In this document: positions 35,962 through 45,293 of the stretch, piece by piece
Layout: each line of letters begins with the position of its first letter
How positions within the stretch are numbered: position 1 is the first letter of the stretch
Assembly: GCF_001027925.1 (NCBI RefSeq)
Contig: NZ_LECT01000028.1
Location: 62,001-126,000 of the forward strand
DNA from: Rhodopirellula islandica
GTDB taxonomy: Bacteria > Planctomycetota > Planctomycetia > Pirellulales > Pirellulaceae
Length of the DNA: 64,000 nt
Direction of reading: 5' to 3'
Translations under genes and position numbers: made by a program
The notes under the pieces: model-generated
Told to the model about the DNA's origin: nothing
The model's database searches: none
Seen by the model: only the letters and a program-made list of their open reading frames with translations

Positions 35962-36888
35962 ATGTCGACACACCCCAACGATCCGTTTCATTCCGGCTCC
36001 CCAGTTCACCCGAACGCCGATCCCAACGCTGCGGTGCAGCCCGTCAACAAATCCGGTTGGGGATGCTTCCTTTGGGGATGCTTGGGAACACTGACCGTCG
36101 CGGTCGTCGTGATGATCGCCAGCATGTTCGGTGTCTACTACTTTGTCACCGGACAAGTCGAAAAGTACACCGACACGCACCCCGCCGATGTTCCCGTGGT
36201 CGATTGGGACGAGGCACGCCTGGATGAACTGCAGGCCCGGATCGACGCCTTCAGCGACCAAGTCAAATCGGGCTCGCCGGAAGATTCCAGCGGCGCAGAT
36301 CCCGATGGCGAGGCTGCAACCGACGGCGGTGGTGATGCCGCGAATGAAGTCGAAGAATCAGCGGTCCCCGCCGATCTCCCTCGAGAATTGCGTCTGACCA
36401 GCGAAGAAATCAACGCTTTGATCTCGTCCAACGAAGAACTCCGAGGCAAAGCATTCGTTCGCATTGAAGATGGGCGACTGTATGGCCAAGTCACACTGCC
36501 GACCGACCAAATCCCCGGTGGCAAGGGTCGCTTCTTCAACGCCGACGCCGAATTCGAAGTCTCCATGAACAACGGCGTGTTGGTCGTTCGCCTGACCAGC
36601 GCCAGCGTCAAAGGCGAACCCATTCCCGAAGCCTTCATGGAAGGATTCTCCCAGCAGAACCTCGCCAAAGATGCTTACGACGATGTCGAGACCGCAGAGC
36701 TGCTGCGGAAGTTCGACAAAATCGAAGTGGTCGACGATGCCATCGTGCTGCAGTTGCGAGAACCCGAGAGTGAAACAACCGATTCGGAAGACTCCAACGA
36801 CGAAGAATCACCTGCTGAAACCGAGAGCCCGAAAACGGAAGCCGCTGCCGAAGAAACCGTAGCCGAAGAAGCCGCTGTTACCGAGTGA
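35962..36888 (+). CDS. Single-span membrane protein of unknown function
   Basis: Not recognised. The 308-residue protein has a short Pro/Asn-rich N-terminus, one span at about 35-60 (FLWGCLGTLTVAVVVMIASMF) and an exterior domain. That domain contains ELRLTSEEINALISSNEELRGKAFVRIEDGRLYGQVTLP, typical of a repeat-free beta-rich lipid- or surface-binding domain. The last ~55 residues are Glu/Ser/Ala-rich and acidic. Two bases separate it from the acyltransferase, so it belongs to the same operon and may be its membrane partner. Confidence 0.7.
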   Translation: MSTHPNDPFHSGSPVHPNADPNAAVQPVNKSGWGCFLWGCLGTLTVAVVVMIASMFGVYYFVTGQVEKYTDTHPADVPVVDWDEARLDELQARIDAFSDQVKSGSPEDSSGADPDGEAATDGGGDAANEVEESAVPADLPRELRLTSEEINALISSNEELRGKAFVRIEDGRLYGQVTLPTDQIPGGKGRFFNADAEFEVSMNNGVLVVRLTSASVKGEPIPEAFMEGFSQQNLAKDAYDDVETAELLRKFDKIEVVDDAIVLQLREPESETTDSEDSNDEESPAETESPKTEAAAEETVAEEAAVTE

Positions 36889-36920
36889 CCGGAAGTCAAT
36901 CGGTTGCCAATCCCAATGGT

Positions 36921-38189
36921 CTACGGGACGAACCAATACGCCTCACCGGCCGCCTGAAATTCATCCGGTCGTGTCCACCATTGCTCGTCCCGTTCGCCCG
37001 TCCAGCGGTCGGACGCGGACTGCACTTTGCCCCGAACCTGGTTCTCGATGCCGCTCTGCTGGATCAGTTGATTCGCGAGCGCCCATTGATACCTGGCCTG
37101 CGGAACCGCGGGCACACCGCGAATGGCGAGCGACAACGAACCAAGACGCAGGTCGTGCCAACGATCCGCATCTTCGTCAGCGCCAACCGCTACTTGCCAG
37201 GCTGCTGGCAATCGTTCGAGCGCTGATTCATGCACTTGCAGGGACACACGGCTGCTGTGGGGTGAATACAACGCCCAGGCCAACCAGTGATCCCAGTAGC
37301 CGCTGCGTTCAAACACCGGCATCAACAAAGCCACCGCCACGGTCGCCCAAGCCAACCAACTCGCTAACCAACCCACCGGGCGTGGCCCCGACTCAGCGTC
37401 CCGGTCGGGTTCCAGTGCCGGCCCAGCAAACAACCACCACGCCTGGATTGCCATCACCACATTCCAAACCATCACCCCGGGACTGTGCCCCAGCCCCAAC
37501 GGAGACAACACCGTGAGCAAACCAAGGTGCATCGCGGTTGCCATCCACACCCCCAGCATTCGCGTTCGGGACCAGCACAGAGCGAACGCAACACACAGCT
37601 CAAATGCGGGGAAGCTGGCCGCAGCAAACAAACGCGTTCGCACCGGCCACGTCGAGACATCGACGCCCACCCACTGCAGCGGAGCCCGCAGAAAGTCTTG
37701 CCCCACGGTGTGCAAGAACTGAAAGTCAAACTTGCCGACCGCGCTGAACACATACACGCTGATCGTCAACAACCGAATCAAACGAAAGGCTGGCTCCGAG
37801 GCCTGCCCCGATTCATTTCGCGGAGCAAGCGTGAACAAGACCGCATACAGAAACGATTGGTAAACCCAAGGCTGCAATCGATGCTGGTCCAACACCACCG
37901 AGATCGCAAGTGACGCGGCAATGATCGGCCACGCCCATCGCGCCCGACCGAGCCCGACGATGACCCAACACGCGATCACAATCACACCGGTGATCACCGT
38001 TGAGATCAGGCCGGTCGCTTGCTGAGCCAGGCCAACGTTCGCAAGATCGAACATTGGCACGGCGGGATAATCCCCCGCCCCCGTCCAGCCCGCTGGCAAC
38101 CACAACCGAAATGTTGCGGCCATCAACGCGAGCAACGCGATGGCCCAAAACGCTTCAAACCTGCCTCGTGTCCGCCTCGTCGTCACCAC
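36921..38189 (-). CDS. Multi-span DoxX/MauE-like membrane protein
   Basis: Polytopic membrane protein of 422 residues with about eight spans (for example STVITGVIVIACWVIVGLG). The YVFSAVGKFDFQFLHTVGQ segment is like the DoxX/HTTM/MauE superfamily, in which a Lys follows the first-span helix. The C-terminal ~120 residues are soluble (SRVSLQVHESALERLP). The start is GTG, overlapping the TAG stop of the DUF1080 gene by one base (TAGTG), so translation is likely coupled. Function is unknown. Confidence 0.75.
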   Translation of the reverse strand: MVTTRRTRGRFEAFWAIALLALMAATFRLWLPAGWTGAGDYPAVPMFDLANVGLAQQATGLISTVITGVIVIACWVIVGLGRARWAWPIIAASLAISVVLDQHRLQPWVYQSFLYAVLFTLAPRNESGQASEPAFRLIRLLTISVYVFSAVGKFDFQFLHTVGQDFLRAPLQWVGVDVSTWPVRTRLFAAASFPAFELCVAFALCWSRTRMLGVWMATAMHLGLLTVLSPLGLGHSPGVMVWNVVMAIQAWWLFAGPALEPDRDAESGPRPVGWLASWLAWATVAVALLMPVFERSGYWDHWLAWALYSPHSSRVSLQVHESALERLPAAWQVAVGADEDADRWHDLRLGSLSLAIRGVPAVPQARYQWALANQLIQQSGIENQVRGKVQSASDRWTGERDEQWWTRPDEFQAAGEAYWFVP

Positions 38190-39538
38190 TACTCACTGCC
38201 TTCTGCGGCGGTCTGCACGGCAACGGCGATCTGACGATAAGTCGCTTGCGTCGTCTTGTCGTGACCTTGCACGATGATCGATCCTGGCTCCAGTCGAAGT
38301 CCACGACGTGGGTTTTCATCCGCCTTGCGAGTGTCAACGATATCGGTCACTTGAATTCCATTGACCCACGTCGCGAAGTGGTTGCCTTCGGCGACCAGCA
38401 GGATTGAATTCAAACGCTCAGGTTCCCCCGCAACCACGCGAGCGTCCTGGCGACGGAAGATCCCACCGGCACCACAATCCGCGGGCTTCAACGGGTTGCC
38501 ATCGATCAGCTCGTTGCTGACCTGGCACTCGTACCCCATCATTTCGTCTCCCGGAATGGCACGAAAGAACAACCCCGAATTGGATTTTGGATCGTCCATT
38601 TTGTATTCAGCCAACATCACAAAGTCACCGAACACAGCGTTTGTCTCGAGCTGTTGCTTGCCGCCATCGACCACCAAATGACCGTCGTCGTCGATTCGGT
38701 ACTCACCTTCCATGCCTTCCCGAACGGTCCAACCTTCCAAGCCATCGGCCAGCAGATTCTTCAGTCCCAACGGACGCAACTGAATGTTCTTGAAAGCGAT
38801 TCTGCCGTCGCGATGCTGCAAACCGATGTAACCGGTGGTGGGCCGCGTCGCGTCATCGATTTCGCAAGTCACGGTTCCGTCGATCGTGACTCGGAGCGTG
38901 GCCCCGTCGCACAAGATGTTCATCGTGTGCCATTTTTCAGGGTCGGTGTCAAACGTCTCGCCCTTTGCTCGCTCGACCACGCCACCGGTTGGAAACGGGT
39001 TCGACGGCGGTGCGATGTTGACTTCGTAGCAATCCGCCGTGACGTCTTGTGGATCCAGCGTCGTGCGGACAAACACGCCCGAGTTCGTGTCTTCATCGCA
39101 CTGGAACTGAAGTTCCAATTCGTAATCACTCCACTGCGTCGACGTGGTCAACAAACAGTTCTCGCCTTGATCGGCCACGATGGTCTCATCTTCCACTCGG
39201 AAGTTGGCTTTGCCACCAATCGCCCAACCAAACAAAGTGTGCCCATCGAACAATCGAATCCAGCCCTGTTGGGTGCGCTCGATCGGCAGACGACTGGCCA
39301 ACAACTTTTCTGCATCCGCTTCAAACACAGGCGGCTCAAAAGAGGCTTCGGTGGAATCCGAGGAAGCCTCTTGCGTGGCATCACCATTGCCGGACGTTGA
39401 CGAAGCCTCGTTAGCTTCCGCCTGATCGGCGGTCGAATCCGTCCTGGACGAGGAGCATCCGGGAAACATCATTCCTGCCAACAAACAAACGGTCAGCGGG
39501 AGGACACAAGACGAGCGTGCAAAAATTCGGTTCATCAT
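38189..39538 (-). CDS. Tandem DUF1080 (3-keto-disaccharide hydrolase) lipoprotein
   Basis: Lipoprotein of 449 residues. The signal peptide ends in a lipobox (MMFPGC). After an acidic linker there are two DUF1080 lectin-like jelly-roll domains: domain 1 with WIRLFDGHTLFGWAIGG, DYELELQFQCDEDTNSGVF and IGLQHRDGRIAFKNIQL; domain 2 with EGWTVREGMEGEY, DDPKSNSGLFFR and GYECQVSNELIDGN. The family is known for sugar glycoside binding or hydrolysis. Two domains in one protein fit polysaccharide processing at the cell surface. Its downstream neighbour is a membrane protein coupled by overlapping codons. Confidence 0.9.
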   Translation of the reverse strand: MMNRIFARSSCVLPLTVCLLAGMMFPGCSSSRTDSTADQAEANEASSTSGNGDATQEASSDSTEASFEPPVFEADAEKLLASRLPIERTQQGWIRLFDGHTLFGWAIGGKANFRVEDETIVADQGENCLLTTSTQWSDYELELQFQCDEDTNSGVFVRTTLDPQDVTADCYEVNIAPPSNPFPTGGVVERAKGETFDTDPEKWHTMNILCDGATLRVTIDGTVTCEIDDATRPTTGYIGLQHRDGRIAFKNIQLRPLGLKNLLADGLEGWTVREGMEGEYRIDDDGHLVVDGGKQQLETNAVFGDFVMLAEYKMDDPKSNSGLFFRAIPGDEMMGYECQVSNELIDGNPLKPADCGAGGIFRRQDARVVAGEPERLNSILLVAEGNHFATWVNGIQVTDIVDTRKADENPRRGLRLEPGSIIVQGHDKTTQATYRQIAVAVQTAAEGSE

Positions 39539-39570
39539 TTTCCAAACGATTCAATGAATGCCAAGAGAGA

Positions 39571-40743
39571 TCAGCGGTAGCCGTACCGGTCAAAGTAATC
39601 GCTCCAGCGGTCCAGCAAGTGTTTTTCTTGCTCGGGATCCAACTGGTGCGTGTTGGTTTTGTATTGACGATGTTCGTTCTCGGCCCAATCTTGAATGTCT
39701 TCGCTGACCGTATCGAAATCACTCAGCCGCAACGATTCGTAAATTTTCCTCAGCGTGCCGACCGGTTCCGCGATCAAATCCTCATAGCGAATGTCGATGA
39801 TGTGATGCTCATCGATTTCTTGACGATCGGCATGGAAGGAGTCGTACATCTTGGTCAAACAAGTCAGCACGTACTCATCCAGGCCTTCTTCTTTGCTGGT
39901 TTGCAAGGACTGCACTTCGTCCAAGCTTCGCCACAACCGGCAGGTGCTCGGAAACAGCGCCCGGGGATCGCGAGTGATATGAACAAACTTGGCTTGCGGG
40001 AACGCGCGGGCCAGATGACCGATGCGGCCAGTGTGGGTGGGACTCTTGATCACCAGCGGTCGATTCGTTGAAACGCTGACTCGCAACAAGAACGAACGCA
40101 GCGTGGACATCCAGTTTTCGCGTTCTTCCTCGGTGATGTCATTCAGGTCTAAGTACTCCATGTCGACCTGCTGTTGCCGTGGAAACGCGATCCGACGGTA
40201 AGGTGACGGGACACCCAAATTCATGAGCGCGAACTCGTCTTCTTGGGGACGGTCCCAACCGGCGTCCATGTTGTCCATCGGCCGTTTGCCCGGCAGCAAC
40301 CAACTCGCGAATTTCCGGAAGAACCACTGGGTCACCAAAAAGTGCGAGGGCGCAAAGCACTGGAATGTCGAGGGGCTGCTGAATCGTTCATCGCGAACCA
40401 TCAATTCGTGCAGCAGCGTGGTGCCGCTTCGCCAATGCCCCACGATGAAGACCGGGGGCCCGTGCAATTCCGCTTCTCGCAACCGTCGCGCGAACAAAAC
40501 GTTCTGCAGGCACGTCAACAGCGTGTTGATGAATGTTGTCAGCGAAACGCTGATCACCATCGGAACGCGCGAGGGACTGATTTCGAAGTTGCCACTGCGC
40601 AACAAACGCCACCATGCGGCGGGACGCATCCCATGCCAAAAACGGGGGCTGTAGAACGGGTACGAGTTCAGCTTGGCCGGTTTTGGGTTCGCCGAGGGGG
40701 CGGAAGGCGTTGGAGAGACTTCGGGTTTCGAACTGGATTCCAT
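39571..40743 (-). CDS. Sulfotransferase family protein
   Basis: PAPS-dependent sulfotransferase of about 390 residues from the ATG at 40743 (MESSSKPEVSP). The 5'-phosphosulfate loop is VGHWRSGTTLLHELM, the 3'-phosphate site is VHITRDPRALFPSTCRLW and the catalytic-type His lies in IKSPTHTGRIGHLA. The segment FASWLLPGKRPMDNMDAG is typical of the Sulfotransfer_3 group. It probably sulfates a polysaccharide or lipid; the substrate is unknown. Convergent with nothing; lies downstream of the mazG divergent region. Confidence 0.92.
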   Translation of the reverse strand: MESSSKPEVSPTPSAPSANPKPAKLNSYPFYSPRFWHGMRPAAWWRLLRSGNFEISPSRVPMVISVSLTTFINTLLTCLQNVLFARRLREAELHGPPVFIVGHWRSGTTLLHELMVRDERFSSPSTFQCFAPSHFLVTQWFFRKFASWLLPGKRPMDNMDAGWDRPQEDEFALMNLGVPSPYRRIAFPRQQQVDMEYLDLNDITEEERENWMSTLRSFLLRVSVSTNRPLVIKSPTHTGRIGHLARAFPQAKFVHITRDPRALFPSTCRLWRSLDEVQSLQTSKEEGLDEYVLTCLTKMYDSFHADRQEIDEHHIIDIRYEDLIAEPVGTLRKIYESLRLSDFDTVSEDIQDWAENEHRQYKTNTHQLDPEQEKHLLDRWSDYFDRYGYR

Positions 40744-41001
40744 GCGACTGGTTGCAAGTGTGCCGAAGTTTGGTGGAACGGAAGGGGACAGCGTGACACA
40801 AGAAGGAGGCATGCCAAGGTGCCTCGCGGTTCCGATTCGGGTCGCTAGAATACGCCTCCCAGCCGAATTGGCCTATCATCTGAATGGATCGAACCTAGAT
40901 TTTTTGCGTGTTTCGAGCTTCCAAGTCGCCTGATCCGCAATTTCGAATTCAATCTTCCGCTCGGCTCCGCCGAATTCCGCCTTCTCCGCCCGACCTCCTT
41001 C

Positions 41002-41322
41002 ATGACGTCTCCCAGCAAAGATCTCTCGATCGCGGATCTGCAAAAGCACATCCACCGCATGTATTACGACAAAGATGTCGCGCGCGGTGTGGACGGCACG
41101 TTCATGTGGCTGATGGAAGAGGTCGGGGAACTCGCCTCCGCCCTTCGGGGGGACGACCGAGAAAACCTGGCCGAAGAGTTTGCCGACGTCATCGCCTGGC
41201 TGTTCACGATCGCGAATGTGGCTGACATCGACTTGGCAGACGCCTTGTCCAAGAAATACGGCAACGGATGCCCTGGTTGTGGCCGATTTCAGTGCGAATG
41301 CAGCCTGAGTGAAAAACCATGA
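41002..41322 (+). CDS. Short MazG-type nucleotide pyrophosphohydrolase
   Basis: A 106-residue member of the MazG/all-alpha NTP-PPase superfamily. The metal-binding helix pair EEVGELASA (39-47) and EEFADVIAWL (58-67) has the Glu/Asp ligands E-x3-E and E-x3-D. Only one MazG half is present, whereas E. coli MazG is 263 residues. A C-terminal cluster C90, C93, C98, C100 (CPGCGRFQCEC) may bind a metal. Likely role is hydrolysis of non-canonical NTPs or (p)ppGpp-related nucleotides, inferred from family. The stop overlaps the next gene's ATG (ATGA). Confidence 0.85.
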   Translation: MTSPSKDLSIADLQKHIHRMYYDKDVARGVDGTFMWLMEEVGELASALRGDDRENLAEEFADVIAWLFTIANVADIDLADALSKKYGNGCPGCGRFQCECSLSEKP

Positions 41323-43649
41323 CCCAAGGCAATCCACTGTCTCATCCCCGAACCACTCGCCCCACCAGCACCACTTTGCTGGCATTCGTTCTGGTCCTGG
41401 TGCCCTGCGTGTTGGCGACCAACAGCAGCGCCCAGGAATCCGTCTCCCCCAGCACGCAGGCCAATTGGGCAGGCATCCAAGGGCATTACCGTCCCGGGCA
41501 GTGGACCGCGGTTCGCTTGAAACCCTCGGAAGCGGAGTCAACCTTTGGCAAGGCGATTCCGGTCGAGCAACTCAGTGACTTGTTGATTGAAACCGTTGAC
41601 GGCGACGGCGCGGTGGTCACCTATGAACAACCCAGCCTTGCCGAGGACTCGCCGTTTGCACTCGTCATTCCCGGCAGCGAAGCGGCTCCGATCATCGTTC
41701 GATCCGGCGATCAGATCCTGGCCCGGACTCGGTTGCCCGAATTGGGTATCCCGGCCAACGGCCCCTCGATGATCCCCTTGGGCATGCCCTGGGTGATGGT
41801 CTTTGGCGACCCCCTGGGCATCGACACCGTCGGCGTGAATGAGTTGCTCAGTCGGGAAGCTTCCGTCGCGGTGACCCGCATCCAAGACCCCGCGGCGGTC
41901 CCGGACCATGCTTTGGCGCTCGACGGGATCGACCTCTTGGTGGTCAATGCGGCCGGAATTCCGATCCTGAAAGAACTCAGTCCCTCGCAGCGTACCGCGA
42001 TCTCACAATGGGTCCAAAACGGCGGCGAAGTCCTGCTGACATTGGGCGAGAAAGCCGAATCGCTGTTGGAATCCGCTGACTGGTTGGCGGACTTGCTCCC
42101 CAGTTCCGTGGCCACCGCTGAAACCATTCGCCTCGATCCATCTGGCCTGGAAACTTTCACCAGCAGCCAAACTCGGCTGCCTCCATTCGAAGGCCTGCAA
42201 CTGCCCAAAACGTTTGGCCGCGATGGCGTTGGCGAAATGCTCATCACAGGCCGCACCAGCCGCCGGGTCAGTCTCCCGTTCGCGGTTCGTTACGTGTCTG
42301 GCTTTGGCCGAATCACGGTGCTCGCCGCCGACTTGGAGTCCCCCGCTTTCGCCGAGTGGCCGCAGCGGATGGACTTGGTCATGCTGCTGATTGGCGACTC
42401 CCTTCGGCATGCGGACGAAGACAACGTCAGCGAAAGCATTCGGCTCAGTGGATTCGCTGACCTCGCCGGTCAAACTCGCGCCACTCTGGATCGTTTCGAG
42501 CTCAAACGACCATTCAGCTTTGCGGTTCTGGCGGTGATCATCGGATTGTTGATCGCCTTGGTCGGCCCGCTGGATTACCTGTTGATGCGAAAGTTCAACC
42601 AGCGTGCCTGGATTGGTTGGCTGACATTCCCCGTCGTTTCGGTGGCGTTGTCGATCGGCCTTTGGATGGCCGCTCAACCGCGAATCGCTGCGGAAACCGG
42701 CACCACAGATGTGCCTGAGACCGCTCCGGCTGCCGTGGACGACGCGTTGCTTCGGACCAACTCGATTGAGTTCGTGGACATCGATGCCGAATCTGGATTT
42801 GGCCGCTTGTTTCGTTGGGCGTTCGTCTACTCGCATCCATCCAGCCGCGTTCGGATCGCGACTCGAACCACCGCCGAAACCCAAGCGGTCGCGGACAAGT
42901 TCCATCACCAAGTCTTGGCGCCGTTTGGAACGCCGAGCCTCTCGATGGGAGGCATTCAAATTGAGTCTTCCGGGAAATCCTGCAGCGTTTTGCTGAATCA
43001 AACCGATCCATCGTCGCCCCTGAGCAGCCAAATCGCAGGCATGCATTTGGCACCACGAAGCAGCAAATCGATCGCACTGCAGACGCAGTTCTCGACGGAC
43101 ATGCCGCAGCAGACGCTCCAACGACGACGTGGCAGCGAACTCCTCAACGGCAAACTCATCAACACGCTGCCAGTCGACTTGCTCGACGGCATGCTGATCT
43201 ATCAAAACTGGGTTTACCTGCTTCCGACACGACTCCCCGCCGGTTCGCAAATCGACGAAATTGACTCGCTTCGCCAGAAGAACTTCCGCTGGCAATTGTC
43301 GCGGCAACGCGCCTTGGAAAGCAATTCGGAAGGCGAATCCTGGGATGTGACCACCGTCGACCAACCGCGGCGATTGGCCGAAATGTTGATGTTCCACGAC
43401 GCCGTTGGCGGACCGCGATACACCGTGCTTCGCAATGAGGTGCTCAGCCACCTGGACTTCAGTTCACTGCTGACCGCGGACCGCTGCATTTTGGTGGGAC
43501 GCTGCCGATCGCCATGGTCGGAATTGGTGGTGACCCCCGAATCGGCCGATTCTGACAGCACCTCCCAAACCGCGGCGTCGCTGGCGACTTCCGAGCAATC
43601 CAATTCCTACGTCCGTTTGGTTTTGCCGGTCGAAGAAGTCCGACGTTGA
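41319..43649 (+). CDS. Large membrane protein with GATase/GldG-like N-terminal part
   Basis: Protein of 776 residues, not assigned to a named family. Signal peptide region TTLLAFVLVLVPCVLATNSSAQ is followed by a domain with an alpha/beta class I glutamine amidotransferase-like segment (LLVVNAAGIPILKELS, EVLLTLGEKAESLL). Two spans lie near 400-450 (FAVLAVIIGLLIALVGPLDYLLMRKF and WLTFPVVSVALSIGLWMA). A C-terminal beta-rich region of ~330 residues follows. The layout is similar to GldG-type partners of ABC transporters, and an ABC ATPase gene follows 45 bases later. A membrane component of such a transporter is the inferred role. Confidence 0.72.
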   Translation: MTQGNPLSHPRTTRPTSTTLLAFVLVLVPCVLATNSSAQESVSPSTQANWAGIQGHYRPGQWTAVRLKPSEAESTFGKAIPVEQLSDLLIETVDGDGAVVTYEQPSLAEDSPFALVIPGSEAAPIIVRSGDQILARTRLPELGIPANGPSMIPLGMPWVMVFGDPLGIDTVGVNELLSREASVAVTRIQDPAAVPDHALALDGIDLLVVNAAGIPILKELSPSQRTAISQWVQNGGEVLLTLGEKAESLLESADWLADLLPSSVATAETIRLDPSGLETFTSSQTRLPPFEGLQLPKTFGRDGVGEMLITGRTSRRVSLPFAVRYVSGFGRITVLAADLESPAFAEWPQRMDLVMLLIGDSLRHADEDNVSESIRLSGFADLAGQTRATLDRFELKRPFSFAVLAVIIGLLIALVGPLDYLLMRKFNQRAWIGWLTFPVVSVALSIGLWMAAQPRIAAETGTTDVPETAPAAVDDALLRTNSIEFVDIDAESGFGRLFRWAFVYSHPSSRVRIATRTTAETQAVADKFHHQVLAPFGTPSLSMGGIQIESSGKSCSVLLNQTDPSSPLSSQIAGMHLAPRSSKSIALQTQFSTDMPQQTLQRRRGSELLNGKLINTLPVDLLDGMLIYQNWVYLLPTRLPAGSQIDEIDSLRQKNFRWQLSRQRALESNSEGESWDVTTVDQPRRLAEMLMFHDAVGGPRYTVLRNEVLSHLDFSSLLTADRCILVGRCRSPWSELVVTPESADSDSTSQTAASLATSEQSNSYVRLVLPVEEVRR

Positions 43650-43694
43650 TTGAATTCCCCCGTTTGTTTCCCTTGTTCTGCATCGTGCCGGCTC

Positions 43695-44633
43695 GTGATC
43701 AAGACAGTTGACCTGACGAAAAAATACGGCGACGCGTTCGCGATCCGCGCCATTGATTTGGACCTGGAAGCGGGCGATTTGTTCGGTTTCATTGGCCCCA
43801 ATGGGGCTGGCAAAACGACGACGATGCGGATCATCGCCACACTGTTGGAACCCAGCTGGGGCGAGGCCTACGTGTGCGGCCACAGCGTCCACACGCAGCC
43901 CAAGGAAATCCGGCGATTGGTCGGCTACATGCCCGACTTCTTTGGCGTGTACGACGACATGACGGTGGTCGAGTACCTCGAGTTTTTCGCCGCGGCTTAC
44001 CGGATCGGCGGAGAAGCCCGTCGCAAACGCGTCAATGAAATGCTGGAAGTTGTTGACCTGGACTTCAAACGCGACGCCTATGCCAACACGCTCTCACGCG
44101 GGCAAACCCAGCGTCTGGGACTTGCGCGAACACTGCTGCATGACCCCCAAGTCTTGCTGCTCGACGAGCCGCTTTCTGGACTGGACCCGCGGGCTCGGAT
44201 TGAGATGCGGAACCTGCTGCGCAGGCTCGGTGAGATGGGCAAAACGGTGATCGTCAGCAGTCACATTCTGCCGGAACTGGCCGACGTGTGTAACAAAGTG
44301 GGAATCATCGACCGCGGGGAACTCAAACAGAACGCTCGGGTGACCGAGGTGATTCGCATGGTCCGCGAACACACGGTGCTGATCATCCAACCCAGTCAAC
44401 GCGAACAAATGGCCCGGATCGCGGAGCTTTTCGAGGGGCACCCCTTGGTTCAGTCGACTCAGCCGGGCGACGATGCCGTGCGAGTGATTTTGAACAGTGA
44501 CACGGACGACTACACCGAATTGCCCAAGTTGCTGATCGACAACGGCATCGGTTTGAAGCGATTTGCCGAAGAAGAATTGGACCTGGAATCCGCCTTCATG
44601 GCCCTCACCAAGGGCACCAGCACCCGCATGTGA
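43695..44633 (+). CDS. ABC transporter ATP-binding protein
   Basis: ABC ATPase of about 312 residues, CcmA/DrrA subtype. Walker A IGPNGAGKTTTM, Q-loop VGYMPDFFGVYDDM, signature LSRGQTQRLGLARTL (the fourth position of LSGGQ is conserved, the third is Arg), Walker B VLLLDEPLSGLDP and the H-loop SSHILPEL are all visible. The C-terminal ~90 residues are a DrrA-type extension. GTG at 43695 is chosen, as it begins the VIKTVDLTKKYG consensus; a TTG at 43650 would add 15 residues. No permease lies downstream, so the membrane partner may be the 41319 protein or lie elsewhere. Confidence 0.93.
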   Translation: MIKTVDLTKKYGDAFAIRAIDLDLEAGDLFGFIGPNGAGKTTTMRIIATLLEPSWGEAYVCGHSVHTQPKEIRRLVGYMPDFFGVYDDMTVVEYLEFFAAAYRIGGEARRKRVNEMLEVVDLDFKRDAYANTLSRGQTQRLGLARTLLHDPQVLLLDEPLSGLDPRARIEMRNLLRRLGEMGKTVIVSSHILPELADVCNKVGIIDRGELKQNARVTEVIRMVREHTVLIIQPSQREQMARIAELFEGHPLVQSTQPGDDAVRVILNSDTDDYTELPKLLIDNGIGLKRFAEEELDLESAFMALTKGTSTRM

Positions 44634-44733
44634 GCGTCCGAGCAGACAAATTTGGCCGAATCGGGCGTTTGAGTGCCATTCTGTACCGATTCTGTGGTTG
44701 AGGCGTTTTGGGCGGGGTACTAAGTTACGCGGC

Positions 44734-45267
44734 ATGAAATACCGCCAAATCGACCGAATTACCGAACTGACGCCCGGCCAACGCTTGGTCGGTGAACGAA
44801 CTTTGGCGGCAGACGAAGAGTACCTCGCCGACCATTTCCCCCGATTCCCCGTCATGCCCGGCGTGATGATGCTCGAAGCATTGCATCAAGCCGCCGTGTG
44901 GTTGGTCCGAATGTCGCCCGAGTTTGATTCCGCTTTGGTGCTTCTACGAGAAGCCAAGAGCGTCAAATTTGGTGATTTTCTGTCACCCGGTGAGACACTG
45001 ACGGTGGAAGCTGAGATATTCAAACGCGACGGAGCGTTGACGATTGTCAAAGCCAAAGCTCGCAAAGGCGACCGGACGACCGTTTCAGCCCGTTTGATCC
45101 TTGAGAGCTGCTCTAGTGGCGACCCGGAACATCTTGGTACCGACGCGGACGTTCAACGACTCTCTCGCGAGCAATTTTTTTCCCTGTTCAGCGACTCCCC
45201 CGCCGCGATGGCCCTGCGCCGTCCCGGCGAGAACATTTCGCCGACCATGACCCCTCACTCTGTTTGA
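44734..45267 (+). CDS. FabZ-like 3-hydroxyacyl-ACP dehydratase (catalytic His and Glu present)
   Basis: Hotdog-fold protein of 177 residues predicted to dehydrate a 3-hydroxyacyl-ACP. MKYRQIDRITELTPGQR is like the FabZ start. The active-site segment DHFPRFPVMPGVMMLEALHQ contains His34 and Glu48, the catalytic pair in FabZ. The C-terminal ~35 residues after LILESCSSG are unusual (LSREQFFSLFSDS). ATG 44734 is chosen by family alignment. Followed by ACP, a second FabZ-like and FabF on the same strand, a fatty-acid-synthesis module. Confidence 0.88.
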   Translation: MKYRQIDRITELTPGQRLVGERTLAADEEYLADHFPRFPVMPGVMMLEALHQAAVWLVRMSPEFDSALVLLREAKSVKFGDFLSPGETLTVEAEIFKRDGALTIVKAKARKGDRTTVSARLILESCSSGDPEHLGTDADVQRLSREQFFSLFSDSPAAMALRRPGENISPTMTPHSV

Positions 45268-45293
45268 AACACACTTAGGATTAGGAACGCACG

